Assembly (NCBI GenBank): GCA_037176845.1
Contig: JAYKXP010000183.1
Coordinates: 1-64,000, forward strand
From: Paramarasmius palmivorus
Taxonomy: Eukaryota > Basidiomycota > Agaricomycetes > Agaricales > Marasmiaceae
Reading direction: 5' to 3'
DNA: 64,000 bases
Shown here: in pieces, positions 11,134 to 23,400 of the stretch
Position numbering within the stretch: position 1 is the stretch's first letter
Layout: each line of letters opens with the position of its first letter
The notes under the pieces: model-generated
The model's input: the letters and a program-made list of their open reading frames with translations, nothing else
Told to the model about the DNA's origin: nothing
The model's database searches: none
Translations under genes and position numbers: made by a program

Positions 11134-11880
11134 ATGTCATCTAGGCCGCCCGTTGAACCTACACCCGTATGTCCATTCCTTTTTTGAAGATCTGTCGTTA
11201 ATCACGTCCAAGGTTGTCATTGAAGATTCAAGCCTCGATGCTCTGGCCAAGAAGATAGCGGCTCTGATTCATAGGCAAAGAGAAACAACGGAGGTTAGAG
11301 TAACGGAGGGATTTATACCTCGGTGAGTGGTTGAATGCGCCACATGCGAACGCAAGTGTAACGAAGGATGTCTACAGATCAGACGTATTTCTAGTAATCC
11401 CATATGATTGTTTCGTCGCTTTATTCGAAATTCCAGGTGTTCGGCGAGAGGACGTCACTGTAACGGTTGCTGGCGGGAAAGTAACAATAGAAGGATCGAG
11501 AAAGACTCCTTTTAAGGTTTACTCGCCAACACACGAAGCATGGGAGGATTCCGAAGAATACGTGGAGGGATCGAGCGAGACTAGCGAGCCAGAGCATATG
11601 AGGCGGCTGCTGAAGGAGCTTCGATATGGCACATTCAAGGAAGTTTTCACCTCCCGCCTGGCGTAACTGTGAGTGTTGCGATTGTCATTCGAGTTGACTT
11701 GTATGGACACTGATATCACCACAGCTCCAGCATTTGGACGTTGTACTCTACAATGGCATACTCCATGTACAGTGGCCGCGATACGTGACCAAGGACCTGG
11801 ACACACAGCACGAACCAAGGACTGCTGAAGCTGAAGAAGAGAGAAGCCCACGCAAACGTGTAAGGAGAGGCTCGGAGTAA
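11134..11880 (+). pseudogene. Small heat-shock protein (HSP20 / alpha-crystallin domain) with a frameshift
   Basis: Four exons are apparent: 11134-11166, 11213-11322, 11378-11668 and 11725-11880. The text follows an alpha-crystallin domain: GFIPRSD, ALFEIPGVRREDVTVTV, GGKVTIEGSR, LRYGTFKEVF, then LPPGV and LDVVLYNGILHVQWPR in the last part. Such proteins are ATP-independent holdase chaperones. The frame breaks near 11650: GTFKEVF is in one frame while LPPGVT and exon 4 are in another, and the summed exon length is one base short of a multiple of three. A single-base deletion explains this, so the gene is probably dead, or the sequence has an error. The tail is basic (KRVRRGSE). Confidence 0.65.
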
Positions 11881-12781
11881 ACGTAGAAAGACACTGCACA
11901 TGATGTATCATAACAATTCAACATTGACTAGTTTACAGTCCAAACGTGCGCTCCAGGCAAGCTTTTACTTCTCGAATAGCCGAAACCAAAGAACGTAGGT
12001 GTGTATGCACAGTCCTTTCTGCTTTGGGTCCAGAGTTAGGGATTAAGTTGGACGCAGTGGATGCCTTCCGGCAGCTGCTCTTAACAACAACACCAGTCGT
12101 CACTCTCTTCCGAACGTTATACATCTAACTCCCACTCTAGCCTTCGTTAAACCAAAACTTGAGTCCAATCAGCAATAACAACGATGCTCAGGATGATCCC
12201 GTCCCACTTGCTCAACTCTTCCTTTACTGGAAGCATGAACGGAGGAACGAGGAAAAATAAGTTAGAACGAGAACAAGAACGATGGGATCATTGCATCATT
12301 GGCAAGGGCTGTCAATAATACCAGGATAATAACAGGTAAATGCCTTCATTGGATTGTCAGGAAGAACTAAGGTTGCACATTATACCACGGTGCTCTGAAA
12401 CTGACACCGTACCCTTACCCACCAATACCGTACCCTTCGCGGGACAGGTCAATACCGACCCGCCAAATACCACGGTATGACCAGAAACCCGCAGGTCCGA
12501 GTGCACGGTATTACCGCACGGGTATCTGACCTAAAACCATGTTCATCAATGCAACTACTCATGACATCTAACTCATGTACACACCACGCCTTGATTTCTT
12601 CAGTGCTTCTAGTGCTTCCTCACCCATTGCACGAACAAGCAGGCAGGATACACTCTCAAATTTCAAAGCCCACCCGTGATATATCTTCCTGTAAAACTCT
12701 TTTGAGCCAGGGAAAAAAATTGGCTCGGTGCTTTCAATAACGCATGCAGGAGTTACATGAGGCTAATATTGACACTGCCAG
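11881..12781. other. AT-richer stretch with repeated GTACCCTTACCC words
   Basis: No gene was recognised. At 12395-12540 words such as CCGTACCCTTACCCACCA and ACCGTACCCTT recur with their complements, suggesting a small palindromic repeat. Similar words occur at 15105-15210. Composition changes here from the A- and C-rich plus strand of the left arm to AT-rich DNA. Confidence 0.4.
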
Positions 12782-14364
12782 ATGGGAGAAGCGTTTTGGA
12801 TGGATCCATTAGCTGAGAGTCAAGTAGCGCAGTCAACGCTTGCAGAATCGTTCATCCTCTCTCACCTACCTAGCTCTTCACACAATTCTTCAGTGCGGAA
12901 TGGTACGTACAGTGAAACTTTTTGCAAGATACAGATTTCACTAATCATTTGTTTAGAGTACAAACACAGGTGGTACTAGAAGAATGCTGGAAGAAAAGTT
13001 GACCAGAAGCGCTGTTCAGGTTCACCATGGGGCAGCCAAGCCGAAGAAGATCAGAGGCACGACCCCATTCGCAAGTAGGGCTCCTGGCGGATCGGATTCG
13101 GATCGGATGCGGATGAATCGGCTCGGATGGTGGTCATTGAGAGGGTCATCCGCAATCCGAGGATGACAATCCGGTCAGATGGCCGATCATCCGGCGGATG
13201 GGCACTACTTCTGGCGCTTGGGCGGGGGCGCCTGTTCCCACGGCGAAAATTGCATCCTACCACTTCGCAGCTGCCAGGACCATCGCAGGACCATCAATCA
13301 GGATATCAAGGTTCATTCATAGCTGTCAAACCTTCAGCCAGACGTCTTGATGTGGCTGCCTTGTGAGCCGTTAGATGGCAGAAGGAAAGAAATAGGCTGA
13401 GAATGATTGGAGAATGACCGGTTGACCTATGAACCGGTGAAAGGTGCGTTTTCTTTTCAACATTCACTATTTTATTCTTACCTTCAACTTAAAGGTTCAT
13501 TCAGTTTAATGTGCCCTATGTATACCATCAATTACACCTATTCAAGCCCAATATCAACTTGAAAATGAATAAAGAAACTTACTTGTATCCAACACGCTTT
13601 CCCCGCATCAATTAGCCCCCAATAACCCACAAAAACATGACATCTGACTCGCATCTGACTCTATTTTGCACCGCCCAAGACCACGTGATTCATCTGTCGG
13701 ATGATCGGTCGTCTGAAGGACAGTCATCGTCGGATTGCGGATTGCTCAAGGCCCCATCCGCAATCGGCATCCGAGACCTCATCCGGTCGGATATCCGAAG
13801 TCAATCCAATCCGCCAGGAACCCTATTCGCAAGCGCCTCAAACGAAGAACCGATGGAGATGTCAAGAGAAGATATTGATACCCTAATGGTCTTTGTAAGT
13901 AGGCATGTATGCTGGCATGTGAATACCTCTGAACATATGACTATCAGGGTGCTCTTTTCACGATCCTTATCACCACATTCTTCATTGGACCGTACCGAAA
14001 GCTCAAAAAGGATCCAATTATTGTAACCATTGTGCTCCTTCAATCGGCGCTCTGACTCCTACAACCAACTGTTCCAGCTTTCAACCCAGATGTGTCTACA
14101 ATTCTTATCAGGTGTTGGTTTGCCAGCATTGTACTCAGTCTCACCTCTGCCTTCTTTGGGGCTATCTCCATGCCTTGGATCAGAGGAACACCAAGTGAAC
14201 TTGAGGGAGTAGCCTTACGATGGAGTGTTCTTCATATGACGCCAGCGCTTGGAATCGCGGTTACGTCTTTCTTTGCAGGGATCTTGTATCTCTTATTGGG
14301 ATTGCATTTCGTTTTGTTTACTGTTTCGCTGGCTATTGTTAGGGTCGGTTTCTTTCTGGGGTGA
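12782..14364 (+). pseudogene. DUF6535-like membrane protein gene, interrupted by a hAT MITE and a stop
   Basis: Exon 1 is 12782-12902 and exon 2 starts at 12970. Exon 2 is cut at 13075 by the 750-bp MITE and resumes at 13834 in the same frame, reading TTPFAS then ASNEEPMEMSREDIDTLMVF. Exon 3 starts at 13948 with GALFTILITTFFIGPYRKL. The acidic stretch followed by D-x-L-x-V-F and the first membrane helix is the entry into DUF6535-type proteins of agarics; more hydrophobic helices follow (WFASIVLSLTSAFFGA, LGIAVTSFFAGILYLLLG). An in-frame TGA at 14053-14055 breaks exon 3 between LLQSAL and LLQPTVPAFN. The function of the family is unknown. Confidence 0.6.
13076..13825. mobile_element. hAT-type MITE, 750 bp
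   Basis: The element is bounded by a perfect 8-bp duplication TTCGCAAG (13068-13075 and 13826-13833). It starts TAGGGCTCCTGGCGGATCGG and ends with the near-complement (...CCGCCAGGAACCCTA). The terminal inverted repeats run for roughly 130 bases with many mismatches and are full of CGGAT/ATCCG words. An 8-bp duplication with TAGGG... ends is typical of hAT elements. No transposase is encoded inside, so it must be mobilised in trans. Confidence 0.85.
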
Positions 14365-16310
14365 TGAGATTGAATACTCAAGTTGAAACCTGGAACATTT
14401 CACTGGTCCTCGTGGTGCCTGTTCATCGCCACACGATGCAAATGCACAGTCATTTCACTCTGTGGTTATACCTGTGAGGTGATCTCGATTAACTAGCCAC
14501 CCCTTCATTATTTATTGCATGGTGCTCATACAAACCATCTCTTTTCCTAGCATGAGCTAGGTGCATTGAAGAGCAGCCAAATGTGGAGAAGAGGAAGTTA
14601 AGGTGTGTATGTTACCTGATTTTCCCCTCTATTTACTCAATGTGGCTTCCAGGATGGCTTGACCGCTCTCCATTAACTCAATCGAATACGCCACTGAATA
14701 CAGTGACTAACTTCTTTTCTGTCTCCATACCCAAGTGTAGTGCCGATCTTCACTTTGATGACCCTGTTCTAGTTGATGTATCCCGTCATGCGATAGTCCA
14801 TTGTCCATGTCAATCCAACTAGTAGTATAACGACGAATACTAGTTTGCCTGAAGCATCCAAACATCCTTGTGCCTCGGGCTCATTCCCACCAGCGGTCCC
14901 CGCTGGCCCACATTCCACATGTGCAGAACCAGTACCAAGACACTGTCGGAGCTGAAGAGGTGTTGGACTTGAATGTCTCCAGCTTGTCTCCAGCTCCTAG
15001 AGTGCAAATTTGATGGAAAATAAGGGTAAAGCAGATGGGCTCATGTGAAGGGAGATGGTTGCTCAAATGCTGATGCGTCTGTTTTCCTCCCAAATAGTGG
15101 CATACCAAATACAGTAATAGACCCGCCAAACACTGCAAAACTGTGGGTATGGGTCACGGTACTGGCAGTGTTGACCAAAGCCAACACTGTATCCTTACCC
15201 ACCATACCCTTCATCCAAACAAGCTTCGCTTGCGCGCCTTCGGCGCGAGGCCTCCCTTGACCACCCCGCTCGGAGCATCAAATTTTCACCCAGTAATTTT
15301 TAATTAGATATCCATGTGTTGCTCCATAAGTTATAGATGTATGTCGAACATGGGCAAACCAACAGGTACATAGTATGTTACCATACATCAGTATATAGTC
15401 AACAATTCGATAATACGCGCAAGTTAGATTCAGTTCTGAGGATTATCCAATGATTCAGTTCGTCTACTGGTACCTAATTTGTTAGCTAATGTCAAGTTTA
15501 TCTATCATAGGTCATCGGGGGCATCCAATTTATATCTCCTGAAATCCCTTAATTATAAGTCGGCTCAAGCTTGGCTGCATAGTTCAAATCTGCTTTGAGT
15601 TGAATAAACTACCTCAGTTGTAAGTGCAAATTGCTTGTGATCAGCTGAGTAGTCTAGGTTGTTGGAACTTACTGACTATGTGCATGGACGCAGCGAGCGA
15701 GAACAGTGAGTTATATTACGCAGCCATTCAATTTCTTTGCCATCACCTACATCTGGGGAAAGGAATCTGAGGACGAAACTACCGGCTGCCGCCATACGGC
15801 AGGCACTGGCAAGTGGCGCCGGCAGGAGTGCGGCGTGATGCAATCACAAAAACAATCGCTTAGAAATTGATGGCATTCTAAGCGGTCGTCATCCCATAAT
15901 ATATAGATACTGTGGTATTAGTGCAACCTATGTGCAACCTTAGGAAGAACAGACCACTTGGGAAGCACTGTAGGTGGTGGCTGCATACTTTGCTTGTCTT
16001 TGGATTTTTGTCAAGGTAATGAGCATGTTTGACGTATATTGACCACGATGATAGCTAAGTTAAGACATTGAGGAGGACTGAGTAAAGCAATTACAAGGTA
16101 ATAGAGTCAGGATATTTATCATGTCAACCTCATCTTCACACTTTCTCTTTGTTGGGCATGTGCATGAACAGCAACAACACATCTGGCTTTTCATAGTCTC
16201 TGAATTTATACATCCTCTTTATCTCTGCTTGCGTCTCTTTGCTGTGCTCCTCAGTCAATGATGCTCCTAAGATGTCATCGTTATAAGTAGCGGTAATGGA
16301 ATATCCATCG
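14365..16310. other. AT-rich repeat-derived stretch with paired hairpins
   Basis: No gene was recognised. The area holds the repeat words shared with 12395-12540, two adjacent hairpins at 15220-15247, and AT-rich DNA up to the Copia remnant. It may contain a decayed long terminal repeat of that retrotransposon, but I could not identify paired ends. Confidence 0.35.
15220..15247. repeat. Two adjacent perfect hairpins
   Basis: CAAGC-TTC-GCTTG (15220-15232) is followed directly by CGCGCC-TTC-GGCGCG (15233-15247). Each is a perfect stem with a three-base TTC loop. Paired hairpins of this kind occur at Helitron ends, but I find no CTRR terminus at a suitable distance, so the role is open. Confidence 0.7.
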
Positions 16311-17076
16311 TTAGTTTGCTTGACTCGGATGCATGGGTCTGCAGCGATTAGGAGATGGCCATCCTGGCAGTAATAATTGTTGAGGAGGATGAACCGGTTG
16401 TTGCCGGCATTGATAGAAATTGATATTCATCAATAGGACAGTTTTGACACTGTTATGGAGTGAATACTGATCCTTGAATCCAAGTGGTAACTTCAGGTAG
16501 TTGACACCTTGTGGTTTTGCATTGAGGTATGTGCCTGTAAGGTCCCCTGACCATAGATCAAGGTCCTGGGAAGCTGCAATGACGAGAATGAATCTAATGG
16601 ACTTGTATCGACTGACTATGGCCCAACTGTCATGATAATGCACCCCCTTCTCTTGCGTGAACCCTTGTGCCACTAGCCTAGCTCTCCTCTCTGTGATTCT
16701 CCCTTTACCATCCAACCTCAATGCATATACCCATTTTGTCCCAACTAGCTTCACATTTGGAGGTCTCGTAACTGCAGTGAATGCCTTCTACATCTCTAAT
16801 TTCTCCAGCTCCTTCTCCATGGCTGGTCCCCACAGATCTAGTTGTGCCCTGGCTTCAGTGTATGAGTTTGAAATAGAACAATTGCTGGGTTCGAGTACTA
16901 GAGGTAGAGATGTGTTGTGCACTGAAGGGTTATTGAATTCATCATCAAAGCTGCAAAGGTTGGGCAGATTGCGGGGGCTTTCCAGTACCTCTCATTCCTT
17001 TGAGGACAATTCCCAATCTCTTAATCAATTCTCTACATCAGCTGTAAAGTCCTTGATGGTGCTGCAATAGTCGAGA
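16311..17076 (-). pseudogene. Ty1/Copia reverse transcriptase remnant
   Basis: The minus strand reads KLVGTKWVYALRLDGKGRI, then RARLVAQGFTQEKGVHYHDSWA and LDLWSGDLTGTYLNAKPQG. This is the start of the RVT_2 reverse transcriptase of Copia elements (KWVfk.K...G.i.rykARLVAkGf.Q..GiDy.etFaPV). Usual residues are changed (D-V-x-T/N-A-F-L-N reads D-L-T-G-T-Y-L-N), and an in-frame TAG lies just upstream of KAFTAVTRPPN near 16787. Integrase, RNase H and LTRs were not identified. The 5' limit is approximate. It is a dead fragment. Confidence 0.7.
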
Positions 17077-17478
17077 GCAAACTTGAGCATATGGTACATT
17101 GAGTTTTAGTGGATACAAACATTTCAAGGAATGATGTAGATTGGCAAACCCTGCTTGGCCAGAACTGCATGCCAAGCCAGAAGGAGGAGGGTAGATGAGT
17201 TGATGGTCTTGAACAATAAAGCTTGTATCTAGGATAAATAGAGAGTGTACAAGAGGCATAAGTAAGGGATGTTGATGAGGGAGTGAGCAATGAGAATGAT
17301 GTACCTTTGCCAGTGCACCACAGATTGAGCTAGACCTGGTGGAAAGATGGGAGTGTTACTATTTTGACTCATCAAAGAATGTTGAAGGAAGGAGACACAA
17401 ATGAACTCGACATGTAATGTACAGGTGATTGAGAGCTCATCCAAAACGTCAGATCTAAACATATACAACAAAAATATG
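17077..17478. other. Stretch between Copia remnant and Helitron gene
   Basis: It probably continues decayed Copia polyprotein sequence (minus-strand frames to about 17290 read without motifs) and then holds the 3' non-coding region of the Rep/helicase gene. No polyadenylation signal was identified with confidence. Confidence 0.3.
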
Positions 17479-20400
17479 CTATCTGGCATATATTACAATT
17501 GAAGCTGTGTACCCTCGGCACCTAGATAAATCAAGATTAGACCTCATAAGATTACAGTTGAATGTATACTTTGATCGCTCTGCTTCAGTAATAGCTAAGC
17601 CATCATGAAACCATATGCAGCTCTGGTTATCAACATAGCGTGATATGAAATGTCCATCCTTAAAATATATAATTCCCACAATTCTATAAGTACCATCAAC
17701 AATAGGAAGGCTAACAGTGGTATCAATAAATGGAAGCCGATCAGTTGGTCCAGCTGAGTGAATCTTATATACTAATATGTCAGGTGCAATCTGATAAGTA
17801 TATCGGGTACTAATAGGCCCATTACACGATTGACAACAACGCATTATATTAACAGGAGAGTTTTCTGTAAACCGATGTACTAGATTAGAGATTGAAGGAA
17901 AGTATTCACTTGGCTGATAGAACACAGGATCTATCAGCCTATCATTTCGACGTGAAGTATAGCCACACTGAGAACATATATCTGTCTGATAGATAACAGG
18001 CTCAGCATGATTGAGAGTAATATTGAGAATATCAATAACAGATGTAAACTGACCCATAACAAAGGTGTCAGGCTGCTCACGAATTACCTGCATTCTAAAA
18101 AGATCTCTGCATTCAGTAACTGTTATGTTTCCTGATCGACAACTTGAAAAGATACTATCTAACAAAATAAGAATAGAATTCTGTGAAGACTGAAAGTATG
18201 CTGACCACTTCTCAGCATTACTATACCACAGAGGCCATAATGTAGCTATCACAGCATCATATGCACAACTGTTATTGCTCCACACAGGAGCGCTTAAAAT
18301 GTTTGCATTCAGAGTAGTCGAAGTACTGGTACGAACTCGCTTTGAAGGTCTTGATTTCACTGGTTCATCAGCAATCTCTAATGTTCGCTTGTTCTCTTGC
18401 TTAAGTAATGCTTTAGGTATAGAACTGCTATCAGCTTTGTTCATATGTGGGCTGGGAATTGTAACAGGTGGAAGAAAAGGATTAGGTATGATATCCATAC
18501 TATCTTCATCATCATTGCCCTGATCTTTATTACGAGTAACAATCTTCCATTTAATATCATCTAAATCAACTTCTAACAAAGGATCATTTTTGTTCCATTT
18601 TATGCCACTATACATCAAAGGTGGAATATATGATTCTCCCATTACCTTTCGATAAGATCGTATAAGAGTATTGCGAGTATTTCCTAAAACTCCAGATGGC
18701 AAAGTACCTTCATAACGTTTAGCAGTTATATCATCTAACAATTCTAGTTCACGGTATTCTTGCTGTAAAGATGACCCTCTTAGACCACCTCGAATCTTAG
18801 AGGGATCAAATCCTTGTAGGATTACAGTACCACTAGCTGATGAGCTTCGTGAAAGTGCAGTATAATATCCATGAAAGTCTTTACAATTATTTAAGTGCAC
18901 AGGATTACGTGGCCTCGTTTTACCTTGAGATGAAAAGTCTGTCATTGAAAAGCAAGGTGCAACATCAACTTGGGTCCTAAACACCTTCAATGATTTTCCT
19001 TTTCCTGTAGGAAGCTTGATAGTTGCATAGTCTGACAATGGAGTAATAGGTACTACATTTACTGGCAATTGACCAATTTGAATTTCAGTAGGAGGGTTGG
19101 TAAGTTTTATGAATAGTGTATCTAATCTTTGGCGTGTACGAGGCCCTCGACTTGTCCAGCCATAGACAGTACCCTCTTGTCCACGTGTGATACTGAGCTC
19201 AGTAGCAATATTTTTACGGATAATAACAGGCATACCTCTACAAAGCGACAACTTTGGTGCTACTAATGTATCAGATGCACTTGGGTCTAGTGTCCATAGA
19301 TACTCTTGCCACTCTGGTGTAACTTCTTTGAGATATAACATATCATCTCGATCCTTTCTTGTAGGTGTTCGATCTGAAGTCTTAATAATATCTTCACAGT
19401 AGAAGTGGTGTAATGTCTCTCCATGCTCCTTAGCAAAGCGTTCACATCCAACAGAGTTAATTTCATCCTTCTGAACATTGTATGCAGTAATAATAGCAAC
19501 ATCTCTGAATATAGGATTACAGATTGAAAGTGCACCTGGTCTAGAGGAGCTTACACAGCTATTGAGGAAGTCAATATCAGCAGAAGTACAGTTTCGATAT
19601 CGCATATTCTCGAGTGCAGTCCGAAAGCACGAATCAGCTTGAGATTGATGGCTTTGTCGCATATTCTGACGTAGAATTACTACTGTAGTAACATGATGCC
19701 AGAGAGCCTTTCCAATTGCTTCCTCTTGCTGTCTAGGAGTGCTGCGCAACGCACCAATATTACGACCATATAATGACACGTTTTCGCCACCCATTGGAGG
19801 AGGTAACTGAGCAAAGTCACCAGCAAAAATCATGTTCATACCTCCAAATTCAGTATCTTCCTTAAGCATACATAAACACAGCTGACGACTGATTCGATAT
19901 AGTTCCCAAGCAGATAACATAGATACCTCATCAAAGAAAACATATTTAACACCAATGAGGCGTTCACGAATAGAAGGCAAATTCGCATTTGACTCATTAA
20001 AGTCATTAATACCAAATGCTGAATGATAGGTTGATCCTCCAAGTAAAGCAGCTGCACTTCCAGTAGGTGCTACTACAAGTAGTCTATATTTCTCGTTTCG
20101 CAGAGAGAAAAACTCAATCAGAGCTTTCAAGACAGTTGACTTACCAGTTCCTCCCATACCCCCAATATACATTCTCAGCTGATCAGCATACAAGGAGCAC
20201 GCATGATTAGCAATTATCTTAAAGGCCCGTTGCTGTTCAGCATTAAGGCTATATTTGATTACAATTTCATTTGTGACATGTGAACTTACTGTAGAATTGA
20301 AACGGTGTTCAAGATACGACTTGTCTAAAATTTGAACTAAATTCTTAGGAGTGTTTAAGTTATGTCGATTGTTTCGATGATTGATAAATTCAGCTCGAAC

Positions 20401-23400
20401 TGAAGCTGGAACTCCACTAATACGTGCTTCAAGAATCTGTTTTCGTTTAAGCATTATAGCAGACTTCCAATGATCACGAGATAAAGTAGGTATAGACACT
20501 TGAGTTGATATAGGTTCTATAGGACAAGAGTGATTTAAAGGTACATTCCAATTGCAGTTACCTAGTAAAGTGTTTATCTCCCGCTTCTGAGCCAATCTTT
20601 TACGATGACGAGGAGTAAAGTCTGCAATATGTCGAACATTCTCAAAGTCATTAGAATCAAAATTATTGCCTGGTACTGGTTCAACACTATCATATAAAGT
20701 AGAAAAATCATAGAGAGCATCATCTTCACTGTCACTAAGATCATCAAGAACAGGGTCCCAGCTGCTGTGTAATGCAGTATCTTTCTTCATGTTAGCTTGA
20801 TAATCATCTCGAGCATCTAAGCATTCATATCGGATCATGAAGTTATTCATTAGCTCAAGCTGTCTCTTGGAAAAGGAATATGCTTTAAAACTTTCTGCCC
20901 AAGACATATCAGGAAGTTTTAGATCAAGACCAGACCGCCAAGGCTTAAAAAGAGTAAGCATAACACAGCAGTAATATTCATAGTCTCCTTGGTCTCTTCT
21001 AGGCAAAGTAGCTCCTACAAAATTAACCACTAGCTTATTACTGTCCTTTTGAATACGCACTACATGTGTATTCACCAATTCATGTGATTCTGTAAAACTA
21101 AAGCAATTATTAGGCAGAGAACCATAAGAAGTGTTGATATTGGGCTCACTGTCAGATGTAATATCAGAATCAGTTTCAGGCATATGTTGAGATCGAGACT
21201 TTGTCTTCAAAGATCTTGCTTTTTTACGTGTAATTCGATGAGCAATACGGACCCAATCATATAAACAGATATGACTAGCCTGAATCGGCCTACATTCATA
21301 ATCCATTACTGGAGATAAGCCAACAATGCGGTTCCCACGCTTCAAAAGAGCAACATTCTCCTTCATTGAGACTTTATCAGGCTGCAAAAATATATTACGT
21401 ACATGTGCAACATACTGTTGCCAGTAAAAAGGAATAAAGTGATGGTCAGTGTAATGATCAGGATGGCCTAGCAGATAAGCGCAAATTAAAGGTGCACCAA
21501 ATTCCATTTTAGTGCTTAGAAGATTTACAATTTTTGTTAATAGCCTTCTTGCCTTTTCTTGACTACTGTTAGAGCCATGAATCATATCGGCATTCTTAGC
21601 AAAGACAGTAAGGATAGCATCAAAGATGATGTGGGTTTTTAATGATGCCTTGGTAATATAATCAGTAACATACAGTACAACTGACTTAATAGCAGTGCCT
21701 GAGCCAAGATAAGTTACGTCAGTATTACTTCGCATGAAATACGTCAAAGGATAGGAAAATGTATTGAACCAGGCCTCATCTTTTCTCATTATTACAGCAC
21801 CTGTTGTACGATCAATTGAAGTTAAAGAGTATAGTGGCCTAGGAAACCTAGCACGGCATTTACCCCATTTATTATCTCTGCAACCTTTATAAAGATGTTT
21901 TGGTTTCAGAGTACCATCTTTATTTACATTGCGATCACACTTGTGCTTATTCGTCTTCAAGATTAGATCATTTACAGTGAATTTGTATTGAGAATACCAT
22001 CTGGAATAAGATAAGCATGAACTACAAGATGAAACAATGTCACTGTTAGGATGAACTAAACATTGATGAGGTGGTGATATGGGTAACACACTAGTTGGAT
22101 TGACATAGTCAGGAGAGCCCTTTGAGTCTTTAACTGACTTATGAACATTATGTAAACTATTATCTAGAAATTGGCCAGCAAAAACACTATCTAAATAGGC
22201 AATAAGTTTATTTTCAAAATCCTGAGCACCTCTGAGAATTTTATCTCTGATTTCCTGAGGTGATAATGCACTACGGATCCATAGCAATAGATGCAGATGT
22301 AGAGTCAACCGACCTTGCTGTTCTACAACACCATAGTGAGCATCATGTTCCCCATAAAGCCCTCGCATGCCTGATTGATGTCCCAAGAAGTCCTCAATGA
22401 AAATGGTGACCATAAAATGGAAAAAGCGAGCAGATGCAACTGGGTTACTACACACTAAACGTAGCTGATGAGAACGCTTTTCAAGCATCGGAGGGAAATT
22501 TAGGCCTGTACCTGCAAGATATATACATAGAGGGTGTTTACTATCAGCAGGTGAAATTGTAATATACCAAGAGGGTGCACCTTTATGTGCTATCAGTGAC
22601 CATACTTCATTATGCATGTATTTCTTGGTTGTAGTTGAACCTGATACTTTTCCAGCAACACGATCAAGATCAGAAAGAGCAGTAAAGCAAGCCTTTTCTG
22701 CATTGGTTACAGGTGTGACCTTCTCACCATTAGCCATACGATCTGCTAATGTCTGTAAGACATTCTGATCTAGTCCTAGTATGCGCTGGGCTACAGTGTC
22801 AAAAGACTTCTTATCTGCTAAAAGCCATCCAGCTTGTGTAGCAGATTTGACTTGCTCATGACTGAAAGCAACAATGGGAAAGTTTTCATCCACCTGAAAG
22901 CGCTTATCATAGTACATGAGAAGATGGCGCTTGTGACTAGCTTCACTGATACCATTACCATTTAAAGAACCTAAGCCGTAAGGAAATAACCAGGGAAACA
23001 TCTTTGGATATAATGAAGGATTTTTCCAGATACTTTCACCATAATCGTGGCGGCCAATACCCAATACCTTACCTCCATTATTAAAGTAACTTGTAGCTAG
23101 GCCCACAATTTCATCTTTGGTCTGACCAGATAGATGCTGTGCAGTTAGTCCATGTACTGTGAATAAACATTGGCCTTCCTCAGTACCATCTTCATCATCA
23201 TTGTCAAAAACTGCTTCTGATTCAATGACTTTATTACTCTCAGCTTCTTTCCACATGACTGAACAAGGAGGAACATCCTCACTATACTGTTGAAGATTAC
23301 CATCAGATATCTTGACATCTGCATAATCTTTGTGATTAAGAATAAGCCAAGTTAATGCTTCCTTTACAGCATTACGTCGGACTAACAGCGGGGTTCGCTG

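Noticed and set aside
13637..14026. A 129-codon ORF crossing the MITE end as a gene
   Set aside because: It starts in the MITE's terminal repeat and reads into the DUF6535-like exon by chance; the ancestral exon enters from 12970.
12395..15210. Telomere-like CCCTTACCC words
   Set aside because: The words are scattered and mixed with their complements and do not form tandem telomeric repeats; they fit a small palindromic repeat family.
15300..16310. Long terminal repeat of the Copia element
   Set aside because: TGTTGGAA-like words occur near 15659, but no paired TG...CA ends, second LTR or target duplication could be found.
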